Assembly: GCA_003243955.1 (NCBI GenBank)
Contig: QHCE01000080.1
Coordinates: 1-57,861 of the forward strand
Direction of reading: 5' to 3'
DNA from: Acidimicrobiales bacterium
Lineage (GTDB): Bacteria; Actinomycetota; Actinomycetes; Mycobacteriales; QHCE01
DNA: 57,861 nt
Shown: positions 9,999-22,000 of the stretch, piece after piece
Numbering within the stretch: the stretch's first letter is position 1
How the letters are laid out: the number at the start of each line of letters is the position of its first letter
Notes under the pieces: generated by a model
Databases searched by the model: none
Told to the model about the DNA's origin: nothing
The model's input: the letters and a program-made list of their open reading frames with translations, nothing else
Translations under genes and position numbers: made by a program

Positions 9999-10738
9999 TC
10001 ACTTTTTCCTTGCCCTTACGTTCCGTAAGACTCCTCTTCCGACAGCACTAGCACTAGCTGCCACGGCCGCCACTGCGCTTCGAGCCGAAGACTGTAATGG
10101 AGAGGAGGCTGTGCTTGTGGTGGATGCGTTAAAGGGATTGTCTGCTCCATAGGCCTCCACCACCCTTCGTAGCTGACGTAAGGAGATTTGCGCTGGTGTG
10201 GAATCGGCACCCGTATGGTGGGGTGCAGGGAAAACTGGGGGTCGTACTTGCTCTTTAAGACGGGTGTTCAATGGCCTTTGTGTCAAAAAAGAATTCATGA
10301 TAAGAGCATCTACGTCTCTAATACGCTCCGAAAGTGGATATTCCGCGGAAGGCCTATCTGGGATTTTTGCTGCTGGTTCCGGAGCAGGAGGGCCATATGC
10401 GACCGCATAATTTTGGCGCATTTCTCCAACGAATCCTTCATAACGATCAAAAAAATCTTGCGCTGCGGTTGTATACCCTTTCCGGAAAGGCCGGAAACTT
10501 CTTGGCCCCCGATTTGGCCCGGCTCATATATTCCCCCGGTTTGACTGGGAGCAGATATAGGCCACCCGAGATCCTTTATGGGGGCACCACCGTAATCAGC
10601 TGCATATCTTTCTACAACAAAATCAAGGTCGCCGAGCAAAAGCGTTCGCAGATCCTCGGTCGAAGGGAGGGCCCTAATACCTGCTGCCAGGTTTCTTTGG
10701 GGAGGGAGGCTCTCGCGAGGACGCGTCGGTTGGGTCAT
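9999..10738 (-). pseudogene. Frameshifted hypothetical gene
   Basis: Two overlapping minus-strand ORFs: MTQPTRPRESL...GLSGKG (start 10738) and ...YTTAAQDFFDRYEGFVGEMRQNYAVAYG... (to 9999); one extra G in the run ggaaaggg near 10478 would fuse them. Confidence 0.6.
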
Positions 10739-10895
10739 GCTAGATCCTAACGCTAGTGCAGTAAACACGATTTTTGTGATGTTACATGACGGGTGAATAA
10801 TCTTACGGGAAAACGCGGCATCAATCGCTTTCGTCCCGCCTTTCAGGCTGTATCGCACCCCATTTCGCTACATCCGTGGCAGAATCACCTCTAAA

Positions 10896-10917
10896 GGTTC
10901 CTCCCCGCTGGTGTGGC
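10896..10917. repeat. fadB 3'-end direct repeat, copy 2 (reads RFLPAGVASC*)
   Basis: ggttcctccccgctggtgtggc; fadB reading frame kept to a stop. Confidence 0.85.
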
Positions 10918-10923
10918 GAGCTG

Positions 10924-11268
10924 TTAGATATCGATCATTGTGCGTAACACGGCCCGTGTCTGCACCACCTGCTCTGACGTGAGTTCGTAGATAGGGGCGC
11001 TACCGGTGAGTCGATTGGCGGAGACGGTGCGTTGCTGTTCCGTGATTGCATACGCCGGTCGCTTATCGGGTATGTCGATGCGAATCCGGTGCAGCAGGTG
11101 CGGCCTTTCCCGGGTAGTCAGCGGCATAATCGTGAGAACTGTAGAGCGGGTCAACCGCAAGTGGAAATGTGAGGAAACTACAAGCACAGGACGAGCACCG
11201 GCCTGCTCGTGACCGACAACAGGGTCGAGCTTTGCCCACCATATCTGCCAGGGAGCAAACGCTCTCAC
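10924..11268 (-). CDS. Type II toxin, MazF/PemK family
   Basis: WQIWWAKLDPVVGHEQAGARPVLVVSS and TVLTIMPLTTRERP motifs. Confidence 0.9.
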   Translation of the reverse strand: MRAFAPWQIWWAKLDPVVGHEQAGARPVLVVSSHFHLRLTRSTVLTIMPLTTRERPHLLHRIRIDIPDKRPAYAITEQQRTVSANRLTGSAPIYELTSEQVVQTRAVLRTMIDI

Positions 11269-11531
11269 GCTGCGGCCTCACTTTCCCAAGGATCCAAGGG
11301 CGCTGCGTCGAGGGCTTCTACTTCGCCCAGCTCTGCCATGTAGTCCGCGTAACCGGCGGGGTCTTCTCGGCGAAACCGTTCCATGGCGGCGAGAGCCTGT
11401 CGTTCCCAGTGCTCATCGGCGAGTAGCTGGAGGGCTTCATCCGCGGTTACCCCGCCGTAGTCCTCAGCCGCAATTTTCATCACACGCTCACGGGTAGCTG
11501 GGCTTACTCGCATCATGGTAGTGGCCGTCAT
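11265..11531 (-). CDS. Antitoxin partner of the MazF-type toxin
   Basis: Overlaps toxin start by 4 nt; MTATTMMRVSPATRERVMKIAAEDYGGVTADEALQLLADEHWERQALAAMERF. Confidence 0.8.
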   Translation of the reverse strand: MTATTMMRVSPATRERVMKIAAEDYGGVTADEALQLLADEHWERQALAAMERFRREDPAGYADYMAELGEVEALDAAPLDPWESEAAA

Positions 11532-11606
11532 GCTTAAAGTATACGGTGTGTTATACGAACCGTCTAGCGCAGCGAGCACTCAACAAGATGGACGCCGATC
11601 CTCATA

Positions 11607-12266
11607 TCATTTTGGTGAGTGCGGCTGGATCGCCAACAACACTCCGGACCGCAGCCGCACCTGGGCCTGCGGCTCGGCAAACTCGTTGCTCACGCCGCGG
11701 CTACTGCCTGGCTCGAGCGCCTCGCCCCGGAGCTGATACCGCAGTCCCGCTGTCTCTACTCCCATGGCAGGACCATGCACTGGAAGCAACGAGACCAGCT
11801 CGCCCACCGCGCCATGTAGCTCTGCCGAGCGGTGAATCACCGTGCATGTCGCTCCGGCGTGGCGCGCCTGGATGTTCAGCCGCGCATAGCGCGGAGCGGC
11901 TACCAGCAGCAGGTTCGCCAGCTCATGGTCGGGGCGACCACCGTACGCCCCAAGCAGCACGACACGCCGCGGCTGAAACTCCAGCGCGGCGTCCAGCGCA
12001 AGTTCAAGGTCGGTGGCATCTTTCTCCGCCGGATATCGCCGGATACTTGCACCAGCGGCAGCGGCGGCATCGAGTGCATCAGCCGGAATCGAGTCAAAGT
12101 CCCCAACGGCGACAGCTACTTTGAGGCCCAGCTCACGGGCGTAGGCAACACCACGATCGGCACCGACCACGATTGCGTTAGCCGGCACGTCGTTCAGGTC
12201 AGCAAGTGAGGGTGGATCGCCGCCGGCGACCACAACAACCGTGATCACCGGCGGCTTCGGATCCAC
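11607..12266 (-). CDS. Thiamine pyrophosphokinase-like protein
   Basis: VVVVAGGDPPSL...VVGADRGVAYARELGLKVAVAVGDFDS...YPAEKDATDLELAL. Confidence 0.8.
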   Translation of the reverse strand: MDPKPPVITVVVVAGGDPPSLADLNDVPANAIVVGADRGVAYARELGLKVAVAVGDFDSIPADALDAAAAAGASIRRYPAEKDATDLELALDAALEFQPRRVVLLGAYGGRPDHELANLLLVAAPRYARLNIQARHAGATCTVIHRSAELHGAVGELVSLLPVHGPAMGVETAGLRYQLRGEALEPGSSRGVSNEFAEPQAQVRLRSGVLLAIQPHSPK

Positions 12267-12268
12267 AA

Positions 12269-13081
12269 CTACACCAGAACTGTGTGTTCGCTGAACCTGC
12301 AGATTGCGACGAACTCCTCTGCCTGCAAGCTCGCCCCACCCACCAGTGCGCCATCCACGTCGGGTTTAACCATGATGCTGGCGATGTTGCTGGCTTTCAC
12401 TGAACCCCCGTACAGCACTCGGACCGCTTCGCTCACCTGGGTACCGAAGCGCTCATCGATCCGCCTCCGAATGGCGGCGCAGACTTCCTGTGCGTCGTCT
12501 GGCGTCGCGGTTTTCCCGGTGCCAATCGCCCACACCGGCTCATAGGCGATCACCAGCCCGGCGATCTGTTCACCCTTAAGGTGAGCAAGCGATCCGTCTA
12601 GCTGCGCCAGCACATAAGGCACATGCTCACCAGACTCACGTACTTCCAGACCTTCACCCACACATACGATAGGTGTGATCTGCTGCTCGAGCGCGGCCTT
12701 AGCTTTCGCGTTTACCAGCGCATCGTCCTCGGCGTGGTACTGCCGACGTTCAGAGTGCCCCACCACCACATAGCGGCAGTCGAGCTTGGCGAGCATCGCC
12801 GCGCTCACCTCACCGGTGTAGGCGCCAGCGGCATGCGCGGAGACATCCTGCGCACCGTAGCCAAGTAGCAGCCGCTCCCCCGCGATCAGCGTTTGAACAC
12901 TGCGCAAATGCGGGAACGGTGGCAACACAACGACCTCGACATCGGTGAGCTGCCGCTCGTCCAGGCTCAACGCTATCTTCTGCGTCAGCGAGATGGCCTC
13001 GAGGTGGTTGAGGTTCATCTTCCAGTTTCCAGCGATCAGCGGCCGCCGCTCAGTACTAGCTTCTGTGGCTTTAGCCACCAT
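12269..13081 (-). CDS. tpiA: Triosephosphate isomerase
   Basis: [43 protein letters not shown]. Confidence 0.97.
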   Translation of the reverse strand: MVAKATEASTERRPLIAGNWKMNLNHLEAISLTQKIALSLDERQLTDVEVVVLPPFPHLRSVQTLIAGERLLLGYGAQDVSAHAAGAYTGEVSAAMLAKLDCRYVVVGHSERRQYHAEDDALVNAKAKAALEQQITPIVCVGEGLEVRESGEHVPYVLAQLDGSLAHLKGEQIAGLVIAYEPVWAIGTGKTATPDDAQEVCAAIRRRIDERFGTQVSEAVRVLYGGSVKASNIASIMVKPDVDGALVGGASLQAEEFVAICRFSEHTVLV

Positions 13082-13128
13082 CGACTCCCATCCTCAGCAC
13101 ACCCGGTCAATAAGTACCGGCCCTATTT

Positions 13129-13176
13129 TGCCAAGTTAGGAGAAGTTGTGCGGGCACAACTTCTCCTAACTTGGCA
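13129..13176. repeat. Perfect 23-bp inverted repeat (2-nt centre) between pgk and tpiA
   Basis: tgccaagttaggagaagttgtgc-gg-gcacaacttctcctaacttggca, followed on + strand by ctttttt. Confidence 0.9.
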
Positions 13177-13189
13177 CTTTTTTGACGCT

Positions 13190-15453
<2,264 letters not shown>

Positions 15454-15595
15454 CTATCGGGCGGGGCTACTCCTGCGTTGCCCTGCTTACCGATGCACAC
15501 GGAAGAGTCAGGTGTAGTAGGCGTGGGCACGGTGTTCAACGCGGGTACTGAGCCGTTCGTTACTAAGTCAGCCCGAAAGTAGCTGAATTTGCAGG

Positions 15596-15868
15596 TCAAA
15601 AGGCTGCACCAGTCCAGCTACTTTCGATCTGATTAGTAATCAGGATGGTGTGGGCGTCGTGGTCAAGGCTGTAGATGATGCGCCAGTCGCCTCGTCGAGC
15701 GGCGTAGTGTCCGTGGAGTTCCCAGCGCAGTGGTTTCCCGACTATGGTGGGGCGGTGACGTAGCGAGCTGAGAGTAAATTCGATGACGGCAACGGCGATT
15801 TTTTCCGGAGTGCGGTCTAGGTGCCGCCGGGCCGAGGAGGAGAAACGAATCTGCCACGATTCATCCAT
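15596..15868 (-). CDS. RelE/ParE-superfamily toxin
   Basis: WQIRFSSSARRHLDRTPEKIAVAVIEF...KPLRWELHGHYAARRGDWRIIYSLD. Confidence 0.9.
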   Translation of the reverse strand: MDESWQIRFSSSARRHLDRTPEKIAVAVIEFTLSSLRHRPTIVGKPLRWELHGHYAARRGDWRIIYSLDHDAHTILITNQIESSWTGAAF

Positions 15869-16166
15869 GAGGGTTGATTACTCGTCCGCTGCGTGCGGTG
15901 AAATCGTTGAGCACCTCACCGAGGCTGGCTGATTCACCTCGCCGGTACTCGACGACGCCGGCGTTGATGTCAGCCAATGCACCTTCTTGGCGAAGGGTGA
16001 CGAGGGTTTCCTCGATGGACTCCCACTCATCGACGCTGACCAACATCGCGGCGGGGTGACCGTTGCGGGTGACCATTACGCGTTGGTGGGTGCGCTCAAC
16101 TTCATCTACGAGCTCACTGAGGTGTGCGCGCGCTTCTTTTATCGGAACCACTACATTCATGTACAC
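15861..16166 (-). CDS. Phd/YefM (RelB)-type antitoxin
   Basis: VVVPIKEARAHLSELVDEVERTHQRVMVTRNGHPAAMLVSVDEWESIEETL; overlaps the toxin start. Confidence 0.9.
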   Translation of the reverse strand: MYMNVVVPIKEARAHLSELVDEVERTHQRVMVTRNGHPAAMLVSVDEWESIEETLVTLRQEGALADINAGVVEYRRGESASLGEVLNDFTARSGRVINPHG

Positions 16167-16271
16167 AATAGTAGCCCTATTGAGGATCGATTACCTAGTA
16201 GGGCTTGTTGTAAGGGCGGCCGGCGAGACGGGGCCTGGCGCCTCTGCCGGGTAGCGCAAAGCCCAGCGGCG

Positions 16272-17252
16272 CTATTGCGCCAACATCTCCGGTGTCACAG
16301 CCGACTCAGTGTCGGCCATGCCAAGATCCCGCGCCCGCCTATCCGCCATGGCCAGCAGCCGCCGGATTCTTCCAGCGATAGCGTCCTTGGTCAGTGGCGG
16401 ATCAGCTAGCACGCCAAGCTCCTCCAACGAGGCTTGGCGATGCTCCAATCGGAGCCGACCAGCGATGAGTAGATGCTCCGGAGCATCGTCTGGTAGTAAC
16501 TCCATGGCCCGCTCCACCCGAGCGGCGGCGGCCACTGCGGCTCGTACTGAACGTCGCAAGTTGGCATCGTCGAAGTTAGCCAATCTATTGGCCGTAGCCC
16601 GCACCTCGCGGCGCATCCGACGTTCTTCCCACGCTAGTACGGCCGAATGCGCACCGATCTGGGTGAGCAGCGCACCGATGGTCTCCCCGTCGCGGATGAC
16701 TACGCGATCAACACCCCGCACCTCACGCGCCTTAGTGGCCACGCCCATCCGGCGTGCGGAGCCCACCAGCGCAAGTGCGGCTTCAGGCCCTGGACAGGTC
16801 ACCTCCAACGCCGACGACCGGCCGGGCTCAGTAAGCGAGCCATGCGCCAGGAAAGCGCCACGCCAAGCTGCGGTAGCGCAACACACTCCGGCTGAAATAA
16901 TCTGCGGTGGCAGCCCCCGCACTGGCCGGCCATGTGCGTCAATGAGACCAGTCTGACGGGCTAAATCGTCGCCGCCTTTAGCGACCCGCACGATGTAACG
17001 CGTATTTTTGCGTAACCCCCCCGGAGCGAGTACCGAAACCTCGCTGGGTCGCCCAAACACTTCAGCGATCTCATTACGCAGCCGCCGGGCCACATTTCCG
17101 GCATCCAGCTCAGCCTCTACCACCACGTGCCCAGCCACAATGTGCAAACCGCCGGAGAAGCGCAGCGCCGCGGCCACTTCAGCCCGGCGACAACACGACT
17201 TGGTGACGCTCACCCGACTCAGCTCGTCCTTGACTGCTTCGGTCATTGCCAC
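16272..17252 (-). CDS. whiA: DNA-binding protein WhiA
   Basis: [36 protein letters not shown] and [34 protein letters not shown]. Confidence 0.96.
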   Translation of the reverse strand: MAMTEAVKDELSRVSVTKSCCRRAEVAAALRFSGGLHIVAGHVVVEAELDAGNVARRLRNEIAEVFGRPSEVSVLAPGGLRKNTRYIVRVAKGGDDLARQTGLIDAHGRPVRGLPPQIISAGVCCATAAWRGAFLAHGSLTEPGRSSALEVTCPGPEAALALVGSARRMGVATKAREVRGVDRVVIRDGETIGALLTQIGAHSAVLAWEERRMRREVRATANRLANFDDANLRRSVRAAVAAAARVERAMELLPDDAPEHLLIAGRLRLEHRQASLEELGVLADPPLTKDAIAGRIRRLLAMADRRARDLGMADTESAVTPEMLAQ

Positions 17253-17331
17253 AGCTAATCACCCACGCCAGCTTAAGAGTCTCCGCTGAGCCTATTGTTG
17301 CTCAGCAGACCGAAATTAAACCTATTTTTAG

Positions 17332-17356
17332 GCCTCAACGCTTTGGCCCTTGAGGC
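17332..17356. terminator. Hairpin between yvcK and whiA
   Basis: gcctcaa (17332-17338) / ttgaggc (17350-17356). Confidence 0.4.
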
Positions 17357-17403
17357 TTTGCTACCCGGCTGCTTGTGTTCTTTTTCCCCAGCCCCGGGAA
17401 AGG

Positions 17404-18480
17404 TTACTCGCCATCGAAGACAGCTCGGAGTGCGGCCGCGAGCGCAGCGGGGGCATGACGTGCGGTTCCGTCGTTGCGCGCGAGCGGAACCACCATGAGG
17501 TCCGCACCTAGCGCGGCAGTGGCTTCGCGCAGCGCAGGGTCGATCGTCATGGCATTGGCTTCATGACCACCTGCCTGGACAGCGTTATGGCAAGCATCCT
17601 GCCCAGTCAACGGCGTCACCACGGCCGGGTCGGCCAGCACCACGTCCGCTCGGAACTCCGGAGCGTGCTGGCTCAGCGTGTGCAGCAAATCTGCCGTCGA
17701 TAATCCCACGGTTTCTTCATCACCGATCAGGTTTAGTGTCAACAACCGCCGAGCCGAACTCGCCGCAATAGCTGAGCGCAACTCCGGCACCAAGAAATGT
17801 GGCAGCACGCTGGTGAACCATGAACCCGGACCGAAAATCAGCCAATCAGCCTCAGCGATAGCCGCAAGCACTTCTGAGGATGCCGGTGGCTCCAGCGGCA
17901 ATAGCCGAACCTGCTCCACGGTGCCCTTCGTGGTGGCCACGGCAACCTGTCCACGAACCACGCTGACCACGCTAGGCTGACCCGGCTGCGCACCCCGAAC
18001 ATCGGCCTCGATGCGCAGAGGGAGTGACGACATAGGCAGCACCCGACCGCAGGTGTGCAGCATTCGCCCCGCTTGCGCTAACGCCGCAACCGTGGAACCC
18101 ACCACCTCGGTCAAACCAGCCAGTAACAGATTTCCTACCGCGTGACCGCCCAGCTCGCCGTGACCGACGAATCGATGCTGAAACAGCGCCGCTGTCTTGG
18201 CAGATGTCCGGTCCTCACCCGCGAGAGCTACCAAAGCTTGCCGCAAATCTCCGGGCGGCAACATGTCGAACTCGCGGCGAATTCGACCACTGGAACCGCC
18301 ATCGTCGGCGACTGTGACCACGGCAGTGATCTCCATCAGCGGATCCGGAGAGTCATCCAGCTTGAGCCGACGCAGCGCTCGCAGCGACGCGAACAGGCCA
18401 TGTCCGCCGCCAAATGCCACTACACGCCGAACCTCAGACCCCTCGCTGAACTGCTGCTGCGGATTGCTCGGCGAGCTCAC
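17404..18480 (-). CDS. yvcK: YvcK/CofD-like gluconeogenesis factor
   Basis: VVAFGGGHGLFASLRALRRL, DDGGSSGRIRREFDMLPPGDLRQALVALA, GPGSWFTSVLPHFLV. Confidence 0.94.
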   Translation of the reverse strand: MSSPSNPQQQFSEGSEVRRVVAFGGGHGLFASLRALRRLKLDDSPDPLMEITAVVTVADDGGSSGRIRREFDMLPPGDLRQALVALAGEDRTSAKTAALFQHRFVGHGELGGHAVGNLLLAGLTEVVGSTVAALAQAGRMLHTCGRVLPMSSLPLRIEADVRGAQPGQPSVVSVVRGQVAVATTKGTVEQVRLLPLEPPASSEVLAAIAEADWLIFGPGSWFTSVLPHFLVPELRSAIAASSARRLLTLNLIGDEETVGLSTADLLHTLSQHAPEFRADVVLADPAVVTPLTGQDACHNAVQAGGHEANAMTIDPALREATAALGADLMVVPLARNDGTARHAPAALAAALRAVFDGE

Positions 18481-18878
18481 TCCAGCCCCAAGTCCCGGTG
18501 CGCCGCCGAAGCCTGAAGGCCGCGTTCAACCAGCAACATGACAAGAAACTCCGACGCCACAACGCTACGATGTTTTCCTCCAGTACAGCCAACAGCAACC
18601 ATCAGCTCATCTTTGCCCTTTCGTCGGTATCGCTCGGTCATGTCGCAGATCATCTCGGCATAGCATGTGAGGAATTCCACCGCTCTGGCTTGACCAAGTA
18701 CGTAGTCCCGAACCCGCGCATCGCGTCCGTTGAATGGCTTCAGCTCGGGAACCCAGAACGGATTGGGCAGAAACCGCATGTCAACAACAAAGTGCGCGTC
18801 AGTCGGAGCACCGTACTTGAACCCGAATGAGCGTAGCGCGACCCGGGGCGCATCCAGGCGGGGTTGAGAATTCATCAT
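18477..18878 (-). CDS. RapZ C-terminal domain protein (no N-terminal P-loop domain)
   Basis: 133 aa only; RSFGFKYGAPTDAHFVVDMRFLPNPFWVPELKPFNGRDARVRDYVL...VGCTGGKHRSV; uvrC stop lies 5 nt upstream of its start. Confidence 0.9.
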   Translation of the reverse strand: MMNSQPRLDAPRVALRSFGFKYGAPTDAHFVVDMRFLPNPFWVPELKPFNGRDARVRDYVLGQARAVEFLTCYAEMICDMTERYRRKGKDELMVAVGCTGGKHRSVVASEFLVMLLVERGLQASAAHRDLGLE

Positions 18879-18883
18879 GTTGC

Positions 18884-20992
18884 TTAAGCCCCCGTCGCGC
18901 CAGCGTGGTCAATGTCAACCGGATCGGCATCGGAGGAATTTCCGACAGATGATGGGGAACTCTCCGCCAGCGCCCTCACAATACTGCCGGCCAAGCCAGC
19001 ACCAACACCAGCAACCTCGGCGAGCTGCTGCTCGGTTGCGTCACGGAGTCGGCGCAGCGACCCGAAATGACGCAGCAAGGCTGTCCTACGCGCTTGTCCG
19101 AGGCCGGGAATGTCATCGAGTTCAGAACGTTGCAAACGCCGCGACCGTTTGGAGCGATGAAAAGAGATGGCGAAACGGTGCGCCTCGTCGCGTACTCGCT
19201 GCAGTAAATACAACCCCTCGCTGTTACGCGGCAAGATCACCGGAAATGGTTCGGCAGGTAGCCAAACTTCTTCCAATCGCTTCGCAAGCCCGCACAAGGC
19301 AACATCGTTAATTCCAAGATCTTTCAACACTCGCTCAGCCGCGGCAACCTGCGGCGCGCCCCCATCTACCACCACCAGCTGCGGGGGATACGCGAAAGAT
19401 TTTGGTGTATAAGATTCTGGTGTCGGAGAATTTGGTGTCGGAGTAGTGGAATCCAGCCCAGTTTTCCCGTCATCGTCTGCCTGACCCTGCACCGCAAGAT
19501 AACGGTTGAACCGTCGCCGTAACACCTGGGCGATAGCCGCGGTATCGTCGTGCCCGCGTTCGGCCAGCCTAGGATCGTCCCCGCTCCCGCGGATCGCACC
19601 ATACCCCTCGTCGCGCCCGCTCCCGCGGATCGCGAACTTGCGATACTGGGACTTACGAGGAATGCCGTCTTCGAAGACGACCATACTGCCGACGGGATCG
19701 CTGCCTGAGATGTGGGAGATGTCGTAGCACTCAATACGCAAAGGCGCCTCGGAAAGTCCCAAAAACTCCTGTAGCTGGGACAGGGCTAGCGAGCGAGCGG
19801 TTAGATCGGTCGCTCGTTTGAGTTTGTGTTGAGCCAACGCATGCTCGGCATTGCGATGCACGGTTTCCAGCAACGAACGCTTATCGCCACGTTGTGGAAC
19901 GCGTAACCGCACCTCGCAACCGCGTTCAGCGCTGAGCAGCTCAGCAAGCGCGTTCACGTCCTCTGGCAACTCTTCCAGCAAAACTTCACGAGGAATCGCC
20001 TCATTGGAACCAGTTGCCGAAGTAGAACCATTTCCCGTGGACCCGTCCGCCTCGTAAACACCACCGTAAATTTGGAGACAGAACTGCTCCGCCAATTCAC
20101 CGACACTGGCGTTATCAATCCGCTCCACCACCCAGCCCCTCTGACCGCGCACCCGGCCGCCCCGCACATGAAATACCTGCACTGCGGCCTCGAATGGGTC
20201 GGTAGCAAACGCCACCACATCCGCATCTGTGCCATCGGGAAGCACCACCGCTTGCTTCTCCATCGCCTTGCGTAGCGCCGCGACATCGTCGCGCAGCCTA
20301 GCGGACTGTTCGAAGTCGAGCCGCTTCGCCGCTTCCCGCATCGCCCGGTCGAACCGCCGCATCATCCGGTCGGTCTTACCCGCCATGAAGTCGCAGAAGT
20401 CGTTGACGATGTCACGATGCTCGGCCGCGCTAACCCGGCCCACACACGGTGCCGAACACTTGCCGATGTCGCCCAGCAGGCAGGGCCGGCCGATCTGGCG
20501 GGCTCGCCGGAAAACGCCGGAACTACACGTGCGCGAGGGAAACACCCGCAGCAGCAAATCCAACGTCTCTCGGATCGCCCAGGCATGTGCGTAGGGACCG
20601 AAATACCGCACGCCTTTCTTCTTCGGGCCGCGCATCACCTGTAACCGCGGATACTCCTCACCCACCGTCACAGCCAGACTGGGATAGCTTTTATCGTCGC
20701 GGTAGCGAACATTGAACCTTGGGTCGTACTCCTTGATCCACGAATACTCCAGCTGCAAGGCTTCTACCTCGGTGCTCACCACCACCCAATCCACGCTGCT
20801 CGCGGTGGTCACCATGCGTGCGGTTCGTGGATGCAACGCTGTCAGATCAGCGAAATAGGAGCTCAGCCGAGAACGTAAACTCTTGGCCTTGCCGACATAA
20901 ATCACCTGCTGCCCGGAGTCCCAAAACCGATACACCCCTGGCGACTCGGGAATGCTGCCCGACGCTGGACGATAGGTGGAAGGATCGGACAC
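18884..20992 (-). CDS. uvrC: Excinuclease ABC subunit C
   Basis: [81 protein letters not shown]. Confidence 0.97.
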   Translation of the reverse strand: MSDPSTYRPASGSIPESPGVYRFWDSGQQVIYVGKAKSLRSRLSSYFADLTALHPRTARMVTTASSVDWVVVSTEVEALQLEYSWIKEYDPRFNVRYRDDKSYPSLAVTVGEEYPRLQVMRGPKKKGVRYFGPYAHAWAIRETLDLLLRVFPSRTCSSGVFRRARQIGRPCLLGDIGKCSAPCVGRVSAAEHRDIVNDFCDFMAGKTDRMMRRFDRAMREAAKRLDFEQSARLRDDVAALRKAMEKQAVVLPDGTDADVVAFATDPFEAAVQVFHVRGGRVRGQRGWVVERIDNASVGELAEQFCLQIYGGVYEADGSTGNGSTSATGSNEAIPREVLLEELPEDVNALAELLSAERGCEVRLRVPQRGDKRSLLETVHRNAEHALAQHKLKRATDLTARSLALSQLQEFLGLSEAPLRIECYDISHISGSDPVGSMVVFEDGIPRKSQYRKFAIRGSGRDEGYGAIRGSGDDPRLAERGHDDTAAIAQVLRRRFNRYLAVQGQADDDGKTGLDSTTPTPNSPTPESYTPKSFAYPPQLVVVDGGAPQVAAAERVLKDLGINDVALCGLAKRLEEVWLPAEPFPVILPRNSEGLYLLQRVRDEAHRFAISFHRSKRSRRLQRSELDDIPGLGQARRTALLRHFGSLRRLRDATEQQLAEVAGVGAGLAGSIVRALAESSPSSVGNSSDADPVDIDHAGATGA
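19400..19446. repeat. Short degenerate repeat in uvrC encoding a (S/Y)TPxS-like linker
   Basis: tttggtgtat aagattctggtgtcggag aatttggtgtcggag; protein [19 protein letters not shown]. Confidence 0.55.
19580..19633. repeat. 18-bp direct repeat in uvrC (cccgctcccgcggatcgc x2)
   Basis: Exact copies at 19580-19597 and 19616-19633; protein [20 protein letters not shown]. Confidence 0.8.
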
Positions 20993-21143
20993 ACTCCAAG
21001 CCTATCGGGGCAACCGGCAGCTAATTCGGTGCAGTGACGGGCAGACCACGCTCGCTTCGCTGAACTGGATTCCTTGGCCCTGCTGAGAGGTTGACGAGTG
21101 ATCGCCGAAGTGAACTCTTTGAAAGAGTCAGCAGGAAAGATCC

Positions 21144-21686
21144 TTAGCCAATGTCGATCTTGAAGGTCGAGATTGTTCCGTCCTGCGAGGTCAGGGTGAC
21201 CGCTCCGAAGGTGATGATCGGGATCGATGCACTTCCGGTACCTCGGTAGAAGCCTGTTGCCTGAGTGATTCTCAGAGCGAGAGCGACAAGGGTAGCGGCC
21301 ATCTCGTCGTCGGCGTCGATCTTCGGTGCGGTAAGTGCGACTTGACCGTGAGCCTCTGCCCAATCGCGAATGGTGCGGGAGTCACGACTCATCTCGGGGA
21401 GGATGCTTTCGTTGGCCCATGCCCAGAGCCAGGAGCCTGCCGAAGGGTTATGACTACCGATGATCTGTGCCGGGGCGGTGGCGGTCTTGTCCGGGAATGC
21501 CCAGGTGATCATGCCGGTGCGTTGGTCGAGATCCCAGCGGTCCGCCGAGCCCAGCCCCCAGGACATGTGGGCCTGAGCCAGCTGGTCGATCATGTCGGTA
21601 CCCTGCAGGAGCATCAAGCCGAGACCGACGTGTTCGGGTTGCGCCGCAATGCTGTCTGGCCTGCTGTTTCGCTTGAACAATCCCAT
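21144..21686 (-). CDS. DUF6882-like protein
   Basis: Start placed at MGLFKRNSRPDS; Trp-rich AGSWLWAWANESILPEMS motif. Confidence 0.6.
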   Translation of the reverse strand: MGLFKRNSRPDSIAAQPEHVGLGLMLLQGTDMIDQLAQAHMSWGLGSADRWDLDQRTGMITWAFPDKTATAPAQIIGSHNPSAGSWLWAWANESILPEMSRDSRTIRDWAEAHGQVALTAPKIDADDEMAATLVALALRITQATGFYRGTGSASIPIITFGAVTLTSQDGTISTFKIDIG

Positions 21687-22000
21687 GCGGCGAAGTCTCC
21701 CAGAAAGGTTAGGAGAGACGTTCACCCGCCTCGGCATCCGACCGGCAGTTCGTGGCCCCGGCCGAACCGCAGGGCCTGCGCTCTGCATCAGGGTTCGAGG
21801 ACCCCGGCCCGGCGCCCACCCTGCCGGGCGCCACTCGGGTGACGGCACAGCCTGGCACTCCTCCAGCCTGCAGAAAGGGCTCAACCAATCCCAAGTCTTG
21901 ACCAGACGTTCGCGACCGAGATCAGACCGTACGGATGTCATTAGGTCTTGACAATTGCTCCGGCCGCCGGCACCGGCCGGCTACCCGGGTGGGAAAACAA

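Noticed and set aside
10455-10490. Programmed -1 frameshifting as an explanation for the split ORF
   Set aside because: No canonical X_XXY_YYZ slippery heptamer with a downstream structure was seen; a deletion in the G run is simpler.
11546-12124. 192-aa plus-strand ORF opposite thiN
   Set aside because: Antisense to a well-supported kinase gene; Arg/Pro/Ala-rich shadow translation.
15574-15626. 12-bp inverted repeat cgaaagtagctg / cagctactttcg at the 3' end of the RelE-type toxin gene
   Set aside because: Most likely a terminator-like structure with a long loop; no stronger claim is supportable.
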